This document shows positions 23,891 through 37,331 of a stretch of 37,500 nt of DNA, piece by piece. The stretch's first letter is position 1, and every line of letters starts with the position of its first letter. The DNA is from Neocallimastix lanati (nom. inval.) (taxonomy: Eukaryota; Neocallimastigomycota; Neocallimastigomycetes; Neocallimastigales; Neocallimastigaceae): the NCBI GenBank assembly GCA_016946835.1, contig JACVTC010000191.1, forward strand, positions 60,001 through 97,500, written 5' to 3'. Made by a program: the position numbers and the translations under genes. The notes beneath the pieces are model-generated. The model was not told the origin of the DNA. It searched no databases and saw only the letters and a list, made by a program, of their open reading frames with translations.

Positions 23891-26029
23891 AAATATATAT
23901 TATAAAAAAAAATAAATAAATATATATATATATATAATATTAAATACATTAAAAAAAAAAAAAATTTTTTTTTTTTTATTAATAATAAATTACATCTTGA
24001 TGAACGATAGCAATAGTAACGTTGGATGGAATTGTAAATGGACATGAAGAAACTATTTATTTTATAAATATACATATATATATATAAATTGAAAATATTT
24101 TATTTTTTATCCATTCAATTAATTAATTATTAGTATTAGATATATATAAAAAAAAATTATATATAAATAATAATTACTACATATTTATTTATAATTTTTT
24201 TTTTTAATTATATCAAATTTTTACAATGAGATATATCCACCAATAAGGCCAATATAGAGGCTATATCTTTTTGTACAATTCCTTAAATTTTAAAATAAAA
24301 AATATTTAAAAAAAAAAAAAATAAAATAATATAAAAAAAATTAAAAAAATTTAATATGAATCAAAATGAACTATTTTGATATGAATCAATATATATATAT
24401 ATATATTGTTTTCATTAAAAAAATTTTTTTTTGTTTTATTATCATTATTATTATTATTTTTTTTTTTTTTTTGTTTTCTTTTTTGTTTTATTTTCCTTTC
24501 TTTCTTTCTTTCTTTGGATTTATTAAATATATATATATATATATATATATATTTTTTTATTTTATTTTATTTTATTTATCAAATTTTTTTATAATAATAA
24601 AAATTATTATTTAAAAATGAATAAATTAATAGAAACCTTCAGCTGTCCAACGAGCAGGATCAGGTTCCATTTTAAATTTCTCGACTACGAATTGAATACA
24701 TCGTTTAATATTTGCAAGTTTATTCTTTTCTGTTGAAGCTGGTAAAATATCTTCAATAGTATCTTGTGTTATCGTTTCTAAATAATAATAGTAATAATAA
24801 TAGTAATAATAAGAATAATAATTTTTATATTTAATTGAAAATATATAAAAATAATAATAATAATAATAATATTAAAATTTAAAATTATTAATGTTAATAT
24901 AATTAGATATAATTTTTCTTTTTTTTTTTTTTTTTTTTTTTTATATATTAATAAAAATATATAATAATAAAAATATTGCAATATTTAAAATTTATATATA
25001 TATATATATATATATTTATTATTCATGTTATTGTTCTTTTTTTCTTTTTCTTTTTCTTTTTCTTTTTTTTTTTTTTTTTTTCTGAATTATCCTATTTTAT
25101 ATTTTTTATAATTCAATAAATATATAATGAAAAGAAATAAATAAATTTACCAATAAATGCTGCTAAAATTTGACCATCTGCCATATCATAGACAAGATCA
25201 CGAACGACTAAATGTTGTTTTTGAAGGGTTTGATTCACCCAAGCTGTTAAGGACTTATAAACCCATTCAATTCATTCAGTCATTATTAAAAAATATATAT
25301 ATATATATTATATATTATATATATATATTTGTATATATTAATGAATAATAAGTATAAAAAAAAAAAAAAAAAAAAAAAGAAAGAAAGAAAGAAAGAAAGA
25401 AAAAAGAAAAAATTGTTGTTTTTATTAATAAGTTTCATATCTATTTTAAATGTTTTTTAATTTAATTTTTTTTTTTTTGTTATCATTCAGAACTTTATAT
25501 ATATACCTTAATTATTGTTTTAACATTAAAATCATTCTTTAAAAAATTACAAGAGAACAATATGAAATAAAAGTACATTATATAAACATAATAATATATA
25601 TAAATATATATATATATATTAAATATATATTTTCTATTTTAATTAATCATTCATAATAAATATATAGAGAGATGGTGTATAATAATCCTGATATTTAAAA
25701 ATATTTCATACATACTTTTGAAGAAGCATGCAATTGAAATTCTATATTTTTATTTTAATATAATTAATATATATAGATATAATATAATATAATAAAATAA
25801 AATAAAAAATAATGATTAAAAAAATAAAATAAATTTGATATTAATTTAATTATAATAATTTATAAATATATATATTTAAATAAGAAAGGATATTTTGTTT
25901 TATTATCTTTAATTTTTTTTTTTCTTTTTTTTTTTTTTTTTATAATTTTTTATTATATGATAAAAAAAAATTTTTTTTTTTTTTACCTTTTTTAGGAGAA
26001 GTTCTGTTTTCTTTTACGCCTAAATTCAT
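21944..26029 (-). CDS. Parvin (actopaxin/affixin family), complete
   Basis: Fourteen exons, all in frame: 26029-25987, 25741-25716, 25536-25507, 25253-25151, 24777-24637, 24281-24225, 24052-23994, 23803-23724, 23531-23512, 23219-23134, 22848-22681, 22506-22434, 22208-22169 and 21995-21944. They sum to 978 nt, or 325 aa plus stop. CH1 (about 28-150) has LTAWVNQTLQKQHLVVRDL, YDMADGQIL, ILALLVDISHF and CPFTIPSNVTI. CH2 (about 212-312) has LIDFCNKYLQLMNVQVSKIE, FSSGVYIIWLIGLI, VENPETLNQKRDNVS and KIKPQDIAKGEIKSTLRCLY. These match parvin signatures such as DGVYL..LMGLL and DLKSTLRVLYNLF. Known role: parvins bind integrin-linked kinase and F-actin and, with PINCH, link adhesion sites to the cytoskeleton. 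The N-terminus is shorter than in vertebrate parvins (about 370 aa). The exon 5 donor is GTTTCT rather than GTAA/GTAT. The start is the only ATG of exon 1, in an A-rich context (gaaaATGAAT). Confidence 0.92.
22240..22350. repeat. Tandem duplication of about 52 bp in a parvin intron
   Basis: In the intron between parvin exons 12 and 13, a block comprising an A run, a TA tract and attattaaataataaccat then taaatatata occurs twice in direct succession. The copies differ only in A-run and TA-tract length. It looks like a local slippage duplication. Confidence 0.75.
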
Positions 26030-26246
26030 TTTCAATTATAATATAGCTTTTTATTTTTTTTTTAATAAAGATATTATATGGTAATAATAGAATAGAATAA
26101 AATAATAATAATGATAATGATGATGATGATGATAATAATTCTAATGATGAAGATATAATAACAAAATTGTGTATTTATCCACCACTTTTTTTTTTTTTTT
26201 TTTTTTTTTTTGTTTTTTAAAAAAATATTTTTTGTATTTGGTTCCT

Positions 26247-26278
<32 letters not shown>

Positions 26279-26409
26279 CAAAAAAATCCTCGGGAAAATT
26301 TACAAGTAAAAATAGAATAATTGAATAATTAAAAAAAATTTTTTTTTAATAAAAAAAAAAAAAAAATAGGAAAAAAATTAAGAAATAAATTGAACTACTT
26401 TTATTAATA

Positions 26410-26444
<35 letters not shown>

Positions 26445-26721
26445 TTATTTTATTCTATTTTTTTTTTTTTTTAAATATTTTCTACTTTTTTATTTAGATA
26501 AAAAAAAAAATTATATTTTTTTTCAATGAATATATATAAAATTTCTTTACAAAAAATATATATACTAAATTAATTTATAAAAATTAAATGAAAGAAAAAA
26601 AAAAAAAAAGATTTAAAATGAATCAAAAATTATTTAGTAATTTTTTTTTTTTAAAATTAAAAATACATGCAAATAGTATAATATGATAAAGATATTAAAT
26701 GATGAAGAAATAATATTTTTT

Positions 26722-26770
<49 letters not shown>

Positions 26771-27961
26771 GAGAAGAAGAAAAAAGAAAAATCTAAAATA
26801 CTAATATTTTTCATCATCAATCCACAAAAAAATAATTTTAAAATTTTTAATAATTAAAAAAATTTTAATTAAATTAAATAAATATTTAATAATAATAATG
26901 AACTATAAATGATAATCAAAAAAAAAAAAAAACAAAATTAAAAAAAAATAAAATAAAATGAAATAAAAAATGAAATAAAAAAATTATATTAATAAAAAAA
27001 AAAGTATTGCTTAAAATATTTAATGAAATAATTATATCATTATAATTTATATATATTGATAATATAATTTTTTTTTTTTTTTTTTTTCATTAAAAGAAGA
27101 AAAAATATATATATATTTTTTTCTCTTTTTTTTTTTTTTAAAAAAATTATAATCAAAAAAAAAAAAAATAATAATAATATTAAAAAAATAAAAATAAAAT
27201 AAAATAAAATAAATTAATAATATAGATATTTAATTTTATTTTATGTATTTTTATGATTTTTATTTAAATAAAAAGTTCCTTATTTTTATATATATATTTT
27301 TTTATTATTATTTTTATTTTTATGATTATTATTATTATTTATTTATTTATTAATTATTACTAATTTTATTTATTTATGATTATAAATTAATTTACTTATT
27401 TAATTTATATATTATATTGTTTAAAAAAAAAAAAATTCAATTGTCAATAGTTTTTTGTTATTCATATATAAATGAAAGAAAATAAAAAAAAAAAAGTGAA
27501 AAGAAAATTTAAAAATTAAAACTTTATATAAGATAAAAGTATATAATAAATATAAATTATAAATAAAAAAAAAAAAATTAAATATATATATATATATAAG
27601 AAAGAAAAGAAAAAAAAAAATATTAAAAGATATTTATTAAAAAAAAAATAATAATAATGTAAAGTTAATTAAATAAAATAAAATAAAATAAAATAAGATA
27701 AAAAAAAAAAAAAAAAAAAAAAAAAATAGCAAATTAATATTAAAAATATTAATAATAAAATTAAAAAAAAATTAAAATAATGATAATAATTTGATATATA
27801 AATTATTATATATTATAAATATTTAAATATATATATATAATTTTTAAAACTTTTTAAAAATATTATAATTATTAAATAGTTTTATTTATTTTTCTTTATA
27901 TATATATATATTCTTATATATTTATATTATAATAATTTCCCTTTTATTTCTTCATTTTTCC
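26030..27961. other. Intergenic spacer between parvin and the Scc2 gene
   Basis: The right part lies just downstream of the Scc2 stop codon. The left part holds the parvin promoter: a TGATGA-rich patch (about 26108-26135) and two long T runs separated by mixed sequence (about 26180-26290). A poly-A tract of roughly 48 nt lies at about 26716-26763. No ORF, RNA gene or clear regulatory element can be supported. Confidence 0.6.
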
Positions 27962-28415
27962 TTATAAAGCTGAATCATTCTCTTTAAATTCATTAGCTGA
28001 AGGTAAATCATGCTTATACAATGAAATAATTTTCTTTATAATGGAAATCATTTGATGTTGATTTTTGGAATCATATTCAAATGGTGGGATAGATGAATAA
28101 GAAAACATATTTAATTGGTATAATCTATTCACTTGTTTCTCAGAGGTTTTAGTTACCTTATTAGGTTTGAAATTAATACAACGTAATTCCGTAATTCCAT
28201 AAAGCCACTTCAAATGATTTCTAAGGAGTTGTAATAAACCTGAAGTAAATGCAATTTTTGTATAATCATCTAATTGTTTTAGTTCTATAATAAATGATTT
28301 AAAGTATAATGAATTAGTAATTACATGAGATATAACAGGATTATAAATATTAATATTATTAAATAAAACAATAATTAATAATAATTAATTAATAATTAAT
28401 TAATATTTAATTAAA

Positions 28416-28447
<32 letters not shown>

Positions 28448-28495
28448 AAAATAAAAAAATAAAAAAAAAAAAAAGTTTAAACAACATAAAATATA

Positions 28496-28532
<37 letters not shown>

Positions 28533-29222
28533 TAGAATAATAATAATAAAAAAAAAATAAAAATAAAAATAAAAGCATAAAATATAAATAAAATTTTTAT
28601 ATAAAAATATATTATAAATTATATATTATGATTAAATTACCTTTTTCTGATAATACTGTATAAGATTTTTTCTTTTCATCCCATTGATCAATAAATTCTA
28701 ATAAAGTTTGACCTTGTTCTGCTAAGATAGGTTGAATACGATATATAACAAGTAAAATTTCTTCTTGAGTTTTATATTCAAGAGTAGCTAAATTTTCAAT
28801 GATATATCGACTATAATATCTATTAAACTATATATATTTATAAAAAACAAAAAAAAAAAAAATTAACTATAGTGCTTTCTTATAATAATAATTACTATTA
28901 TTACTATCTATTTTTAATGTTTTTTTTTTTTTTTTTTTTTATTATTTATTTATTTTTTTTAAAGGATACTTTACCGTTTTTTCACGTTGATCACATGATT
29001 TTACTAAATTAGTTAAGAACTCATTACGCTTATTTCTCTTATCACGAATAATATTAAACATTGGTGTCAGTAAAGCTTCAACATATTCTTTATTATAAAC
29101 TCTATAACCTATTTTTTAATTAATTAATTAATTAATTAATTAGTTTTATAAATATATAATTATATATGAAAATTTATAAATATTATATACATTTATTATT
29201 AATTTATTAATTAATAATGTCC

Positions 29223-29258
<36 letters not shown>

Positions 29259-29877
29259 TTTATCTTTTTTTTTTTTTTTATTAATTCTTTTTTTTTTTAT
29301 ATTTTTTTATTTTATTTTATTTTATTTTATTTATTTTATTTTATTTTATTTTATTTTGAGTGAATTACCTTTAATTTTTTTCTCATCATTATTGAAAAGC
29401 ATAAGTTGATATTCATAAGTTTTATTTACACAAATACTATTTTTACTATGTATAAATGAAGCATGTTTTTCTGTTAAACTTTTATGTAATTTGATTGCTC
29501 TGTCTCTTAAATTCTTTTCGGTACATGTTTCAAATGCTACCACATATGGAATACACTTTTATTTATATTTATTTATATATATATATTAATATACAAATAT
29601 AATAAATTTTTTTTTTTTTTTTTTTTGTATAAAATAAAAATAATTGATAAAAAATATTATTATTGTTTTTCTTATTTTTTTATTATTTATTATTTATTAT
29701 TTTATTTTATTTTTATTTTATTTTTACCTTTAATGGATGAACTAAACCTTGTTCAAGAATAACATATAAAACATCAAATGAAGCTGTCTTAAGATTGATA
29801 TCATTTGTAAATAAACATTCTAAAATTTCTGATAAGAACTGTTGCATTAAAGCACTACTTATACTATTAAATTAAAT

Positions 29878-29947
<70 letters not shown>

Positions 29948-30216
29948 TAAAAATAATAATAAAATGAATATGAATATGAATAATTTGTTATTTTTATAAT
30001 TATATCTATAATCATATTATTAATTTATAATTTTTTAATAATTATATATATATTTATAAACATAAATTGATATACATACCCCATATCAACAATTTCATCT
30101 GTAATACCTACTAATAATTTGACATCAATATCTTTCTTTTCCTTTTTATTTGCTTTTTATTATTAATTAAATAATTATAATAATTAATTATATTAATATA
30201 TCAAACATAAATATAT

Positions 30217-30253
<37 letters not shown>

Positions 30254-31161
30254 TTAACAAATAAAATATAGAAATTTAATATAGAAAATATATATATATA
30301 AATCCATAATATGTATGAATTAATTATTAACAATTAATATATTGATTAAATTTGATTAAAAGAAAAGATAAATTAAAATAAAATAAAATAATATATATAT
30401 ATATATAAACCTTTTTCTTCTTCTTCTTCCTTTTTATCATCTTTATGATCAATTCTTAAATAATCAAAATAAATATTTAATAAATTAATTTTTAATGCTA
30501 TATCATTATTTTTAAAAATTTCATTCATAAGTTTAATTGAGGTTTGATTTAACATTAAACGTGGATATACAATAAATATATGACCTAATTAAATAATATT
30601 AATAATAATAATAATTAAAAATATATATATATTAATATAAAATATATATATAATGAATATAATAAAAATTTCATTTACAGATATATTATATAACAATATT
30701 AATATATTTAATATATATAAATAAATTCAAAAAGATATAAACTAAATTATAATAATAATAATAATAATAAAATTACCTATATTTTCTAATGCACATCTTC
30801 TAATAATAGGTGAAAATCCTTCATTTAAATAATTCATTAAAATTTGATAAATTGTTTTAATATAATCCTAGTAATATATATTAAATTTAAAATATATTAA
30901 TAAATGTTTATATAAAAAAATTAAAAACAAAATGATTAATAAAAGCAATATAATAAATATATAAATAAACAAAAATATATATAATTATTTACGATTACCT
31001 TTTCAATTAAATATTTATATTGTGGTGAAATATTTTCTAAAAATATTATAATTTTTTTTTATTTATTTATTTTTTTTTTTGTTGTTTTGTTTTGTTTTGT
31101 TTTGTTTTGTTTTGTTTTATTTTAGTTTATTTTATTTTTAAATATAAATTTTTTTGTTAAT

Positions 31162-31204
<43 letters not shown>

Positions 31205-31903
31205 TTTACTTTTTCTTTTTTCAGGTATTTTATCAAAATTAGATTCACGAATGACCATTCCAGAAATAATGAAACTTCTTATATAGCCTGCAACTTGGTT
31301 AATCTTAAAATTTTTAGCTTTGACCATAGCATCATATTTATCTTTTAAGAAATCTATCATATTAAATTTAAAGATATAAAAATAATAATAATAATAATAA
31401 TAATAAGTAATTAATATAATAATTAATTTATTATAAAATTGTAATAATACTAATAGTAATATTTGAACAAATATAAATATATATTATAATATATATATTT
31501 ATACAAAAAAGAAAAATAATATATATAAATTCTTTTTTTTTTTTTTAAATTTAAATCTACTTTTTAATCTATTAATTTTATTTTTTTTTTAAACTTTTTT
31601 TTTATGTATTTTTTTTTTTTTTTTTACCTAAACAACATTTTAAAAGATTTAAAGTTCTATTATAGTTAAAGGTAACATTTTCTATGATAGTACATAAACA
31701 TGGAATTGCTGCTTGTACAATAGCAGTTCCTTGACGATGAATCATAAATTCTAAATCTTGTTCAACTTGTTTCAATACATTTGGATCATAATTTTTAGCA
31801 TAACGAAGGGAATTTTTATAAATCATAATAATTGATCTTAAAATATTCTTATCCATAGCGCTTTGATTCTAATTAATATTAAATTAATAAATAAAACAAC
31901 AGC

Positions 31904-31946
<43 letters not shown>

Positions 31947-32269
31947 TGAATAATAATAATATGAATAATATGAATAATATGAATATGAATATGAATATGT
32001 TAAATTAAATAGATATAGTAATATGAATAGATAATTGATTATATAAATAATAAAATTGCATTAGTATTATTATTTAATCAAGATAAATTTTCAATTTTAT
32101 ATAAAAAATATATATATAAATATAGATTATTTACAGAGCTTGGATGGAAATAGGGTTGTAATGTAACAATATGATTTGCTAATAATTCTGGTTTGGCTCT
32201 ACTGAATTGATATAAAAGATTTAAGCAATTATTTATTTTTTCGTTCTATTGTATAAAAATAAAAATAAT

Positions 32270-32317
<48 letters not shown>

Positions 32318-32418
32318 TGTTAATATTTATAAAATTAAATAATTGAAATATAATAATAAAGTTCAATAATATATATATATATTGTTTTATTATTATTATT
32401 ATTATTATTATATTTATG

Positions 32419-32465
<47 letters not shown>

Positions 32466-35400
32466 GCATATGTTAAGAATACTGTACAATAGCTTTTGGA
32501 TTCTTTTTCGCCTCAGGAGAATCATCCCCTTCTAAATCAATTAATTGATCCACTAAGCATTCCACAATTAAATTACTGATACCATAAACTAAAAGAGTGG
32601 GTATAGGGAATTTAATTTTATTTTCATTTAAAGCCGCGGCTTTAGCAGCAGCATTAGAATTTTCTGTATTAGATTTATTTTTATTATTGGTGGTGGTATT
32701 CTGTTTCTCATCGTCAACAACTCCAATATTTAAATTATATTTACTAGAGATACATTTATTAATGGTATTTCCGGTAATATCTGAATCTGCCATAACCGAA
32801 AGCATCTCTACTCGATACTTTATTTCATTCTTGGTTTGGGTGGTTAAGGAGGTATAGGATGGAATCATATCTTTAATTTTTTCTTCCTTATCATCCAATG
32901 TTTCTTTCGAAAATCCATTGGCACCATCAATCATGGAATTGATATGAACCATGGTGGAATTAGAATTTGAGGTAGAAAGAGTTGACAGTGATGACAAATT
33001 ATTTTTCAAATTTTCAACAGCAGTTAATTCTGGTGAGAAGAAAGAGCTGAACCAAATTTCTTGAATAGATTTTAAGGCTAATTCTTTAACACTCTTTTCT
33101 TCATCCGTAGTTCTTTTCAATATTTTTCGACAGATATCCTTTAACATTTCTTTATTACTAATGTAATCCTCATATTTAGTATTAATATAAATATCCTTTA
33201 AAAGTTTAATAACTCTCTTTCTTACATTAATACCAATATCCAAAATACGATCCGTAACAACCTTATAGTATTGCTTTGTAATTTCAGAGAAATTTAAGGC
33301 TGAATCTGAATTAATTAAATATTTTCCAATTAATTCAATGGCTGCATCTCTTACTACAGCACTAGAATCTTGAATACAATGAACAACTGTAGAGGCAATT
33401 TGAGGCTGCATCAATACTTCACAATCTACATTGACAATAATTTGAATACTTCTTAAAACTTTGGAACGAACACTAACATGAACAGAATCTAATAAAAATA
33501 CAATACGTTGGAATAATACATCATACATCTGATAAATTGGTTCATTAGATGACAAAAGAATAGATATGGGTATTAGATCAAGAGGTGAATTAAACTGTTT
33601 TTTAATTATATTTTTCATCACTTGAATATTATCATATTTCTTTGAAGTATCATTTTCTGTATTTTCTTTTGGTACATCTTCAATAATATTGGATGTAATA
33701 TCTGCATCTTCATCATCAACATATTCAAAAATATCTAAGACTGGAATTGTTGAAGATCTTTAATTATTAAAATAAAATAAAAAAAAAAAAAAAAATAGAA
33801 AAAATATAAAATATAAAATATAAAATATAAAATAAAAAAAAAATTAGAAAAAATAAAAAATATAAAATATAAAATAAAAAATAAAAAATAAAAAATAAAA
33901 AATAAAAAATGCAAACATAATATATATATAAAAAATTATAAAAATTGACATTAATATTTAAATATTTATATTGAAATATATATTTATATAATAATAATAA
34001 TAATATATTTATATATATATTAAAAATGATAAATATTATTATGATTATGATTATGATTATGATTAATTAATATTATTAAGATTATATAATAATTTACTTT
34101 TCTGATAATGTAAAGTATTTGCAATATTCTATCAATATTTTTCTACATAATCTTATAATCTCAGAAAAATGGAAATTGGAACGACCATCATTCAAGAATG
34201 ATATTAATTGAGGAATAAGTGAATTACACCAATTCATAATATTAAAGTATTTTGAATGCTAATATAAATAATAATAATATATTAAATGAATAATAAAGAA
34301 AAAATATATATATATACATATATATATATATTAATATTATTATTAATAAAGTAAAAATTATTTTCAATTAATATATAAAAAATATTTTTTAATAATTAAA
34401 ATATTAATTATTGATAATATTATAAATGATCATTATAATAATAGTAAAAGGAAAAAAACATACAACACAGAATTTATCTTCGGAAACTCTTTCATTTAAC
34501 CATTCCAATATTAATAATTGGGAATTCCAATAACATAATAAGGATTGTTTTATGATTTCATCATTATTTTTTATAATTGATTTTATATTTTTAATGCTTT
34601 TAACCACAGCCCTATTCGGATAGTTATTAAGTATAGATATTCTTTTACGTAATTTACCTAATATTTGACCATAATATGAAATAATTGTTGTTTTTACATC
34701 TACAACATTCTTTTTTTCTTCAACTTGTATAATCTTTATATACATATATATATAATATTAATTCATTATTGTAAATAAAATAATGTTTATTTATTTTTAT
34801 CATTTAAAAAAAAATAATAATAGTAATAGAAAAAAAATTTATAAAAAAATAATAATAATAATAAATAAAAAAGTTAGTAATAATAATAATTTACATAATT
34901 AAAATAATGATATAAAAAAATAAAAGATATAATATTTATATATTAATATTAATTTAAAAAAAAAAAAAAAAAAAGCTTCATAATGAAGAAAAATTTACCA
35001 ATTTACAAAAAGTCACTAATATAATAGAAGCTGAAGGCCATTCTGGTCTATCCAACACTTCTAAAACATCATTTAAGAAATTATTTAAAAAGTTACGATA
35101 TTCTATTTCATTAGAGGAATCTAATTTTGAAAGACGTCTTTTATTAGGTGAAGCAGTATTACTGACGGTTTCTGCATAGAATGAACGATTAATTAGATAT
35201 CCTAATATTTGTTGAACATATTTATTAATTTGATCATTGATTTCCTTTGTCTTATTATTTAACTGCAATTAAATATTCAAAAAAAAAAAAAAATAAAAAT
35301 AAAAATAAAAAAAAAATAAAATATATATATATATATATATTTTCCATAAAATAAATATTATAAATAAAACATATAAAAAAAAATAAAATAAAATATAATA

Positions 35401-37134
35401 AAATAAAATAAAAAAAAAAAAAAAGTTAATTTTAAATTATTAAAATTGTAATATTAATATTAATATATATATATCACACTATTAATTTAGTTATATGTAT
35501 ATATATTATTATATTTTTTCTCTCTCTCTCTATAATTATAAATACAGAATTTTTTATTTATTTATTATTATTATTATATATTAATGATTTTTTTTTTCTT
35601 TACCTCTTCAAATATTGTAATAAATTCACTAATAAATTTTTCATTAATAGAATTATCCTTCTTTTTAGTAGAATCACCACTACTCTGTTGAATTTCATCA
35701 ATACGTTTTTGTTTTTTATAAATTTTACCTAATTTATTGAATTTTTGTATGGCTTCTTCAGCCAACGTTTTTAATTCATCATTTTGACTACAACTTTGAA
35801 TTAATTGCATAATTAAGGCTGAAATCATTTGAATGGATTCACCATTTTCAATCTTAAAAAGATTATTTGATTTCCCAGATTTTAATTTTGTTTTTAAAAT
35901 ATTAGATAGACATTCATTTAAAATTAAACTTCTATTTCTAGGAAATTTAATGAACATGGTAATCAATAAATTCATACTTTCCATTTGAATGGTTTTTAAA
36001 CCAAAAGTAACATCTGTATTAGCTAACGAATCAACAAAGAATGGTCCTAAACTAGTATAACAAATAGTAATTAAGACCATATCATTTAAACTTTCCGTTG
36101 TAATCAACTTATTCATACTATTCATAAGATTAGAAATTCTAGTAGAAATATAAATAATATTTTTTTTAATGGCAGGTTTTAATACTTCTTTTTTTAATAA
36201 TTTTAATCGTTGACTTGTATTGACCGTTTCATTTGAAATTGAAAAAAGTTCAATGGTTGGGTATATAAGTTCAGATAATGCGAATTTTATTAAATTAAAA
36301 GTGGCACTAATAAATTCTTCGGAATAATATTTCTTTGATAATTTTTCAAAGCCTTTTCCCATAGCTTCCTCTGAAACCCCACCACACATAATTGAAAATC
36401 CAAAGATACAAGCATCAAAACTACAAAGTAACCGTCCAAAAATATAATTAAATTCTTTATTAATTTTTTGAATATCCACTGAATCATTATCAACAACAAC
36501 TGATTTTTTCTCTGCTTTTTGTTTTTTACTTGGTTTTTCATCATGAGAATTAGAAAATAATTTTGGGAAAAGATCAATCTTCATAGTTTCACAATCGTTA
36601 ATTCTATTTTCACAAATCTTAAGCATAGATCCTAATAAGTCGGTATCATCTAATGCCTCGATTAATAAACCTAAATGATGATTTTCATTTATTTTTTGAA
36701 TATAATAATTTATTTTTGTAAGAGTAGAATCTGAAATTAAATTATTCGTATCGAAATATATTAACGTTTCTGAATATTCTTCTCCTGATGAGATTACATT
36801 ATTTTCTTTAACAATCTTTTGGAATAATTTATAACATGTCTTTACTGATTCTATTTATTATTAAATTGTTTATAATATATATTATATTAATTAAAACAGG
36901 AAAAATAAAAAATATATAAATTTAAAATTAAAAAAACAATTAATAAAAAATAATAAATTGATAAATAATAAATTAATAAATTATAAATAATAAATTATAA
37001 ATAATAAATAATAAAAAATAAATAATATATAATAAATAATAAATAGATAAATAATAAATAATAAATAATAAATAATAAAAAACGAATAATTGAATAATAA
37101 TAAATAATAAATAATAAATAATAAAATATAAATA

Positions 37135-37176
<42 letters not shown>

Positions 37177-37331
37177 GAAAATAAATAAATAAAAATTACC
37201 TGGGGTATCATCTTTAAATGTAAAATCTGCACTTTTTACTGATTTTATAGGTGTGGATACTTGGGATGATACTTGTGGAGATATATCTTTTTTACTACTT
37301 ACTGAATTTTCATTTGATAATACATCAATAA
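27962..37331 (-). CDS. Cohesin loader Scc2/Nipped-B/NIPBL, C-terminal portion (5' end outside window)
   Basis: Eighteen in-frame exons: 37331-37200, 36850-35604, 35262-34999, 34733-34464, 34258-34098, 33757-32488, 32245-32135, 31868-31628, 31353-31210, 31036-30999, 30867-30777, 30584-30411, 30152-30080, 29863-29728, 29555-29369, 29108-28975, 28827-28641 and 28284-27962. They encode 1,726 aa plus stop. Landmarks shared with NIPBL, in order: FPRNRSLILNE and SIQMISALIMQLIQ (exon 2), NDVLEVLDRPEWPSA (exon 3), HEAT-repeat text VRDAAIELIGKYL and TDRILDIGINVRKRVIKLL (exon 6), LANHIVTLQPYF, NIGHIFIVYPRLMLNQ, EQGLVHPLK, then NLATLEYKTQEEILLVI and LLQLLRNHLKWLYG near the end. Known role: Scc2 with Scc4 loads cohesin onto chromatin and stimulates its ATPase; the HEAT-repeat hook contacts cohesin. 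Missing here: the N-terminal Scc4-binding part. Odd splice sites: the exon 6 donor is GTACAG and exon 12 uses GTTTAT. The exon 4 donor was chosen as GTATGT. Confidence 0.93.
36900..37175. repeat. AATAAAT-family repeats and poly-A in the first visible Scc2 intron
   Basis: This intron (37199-36851) is filled with AATAAAT heptamers, ATA-rich variants and a roughly 34-nt A run (about 37139-37174). It is the same repeat family as the block at 8916-9160. An ORF drawn through it (36981-37232) is intron read-through. Confidence 0.75.

Noticed and set aside
32229-32525. 98-codon minus-strand ORF rich in Tyr and Ile
   Set aside because: It overlaps the intron between Scc2 exons 6 and 7 in another frame and is made of microsatellites.
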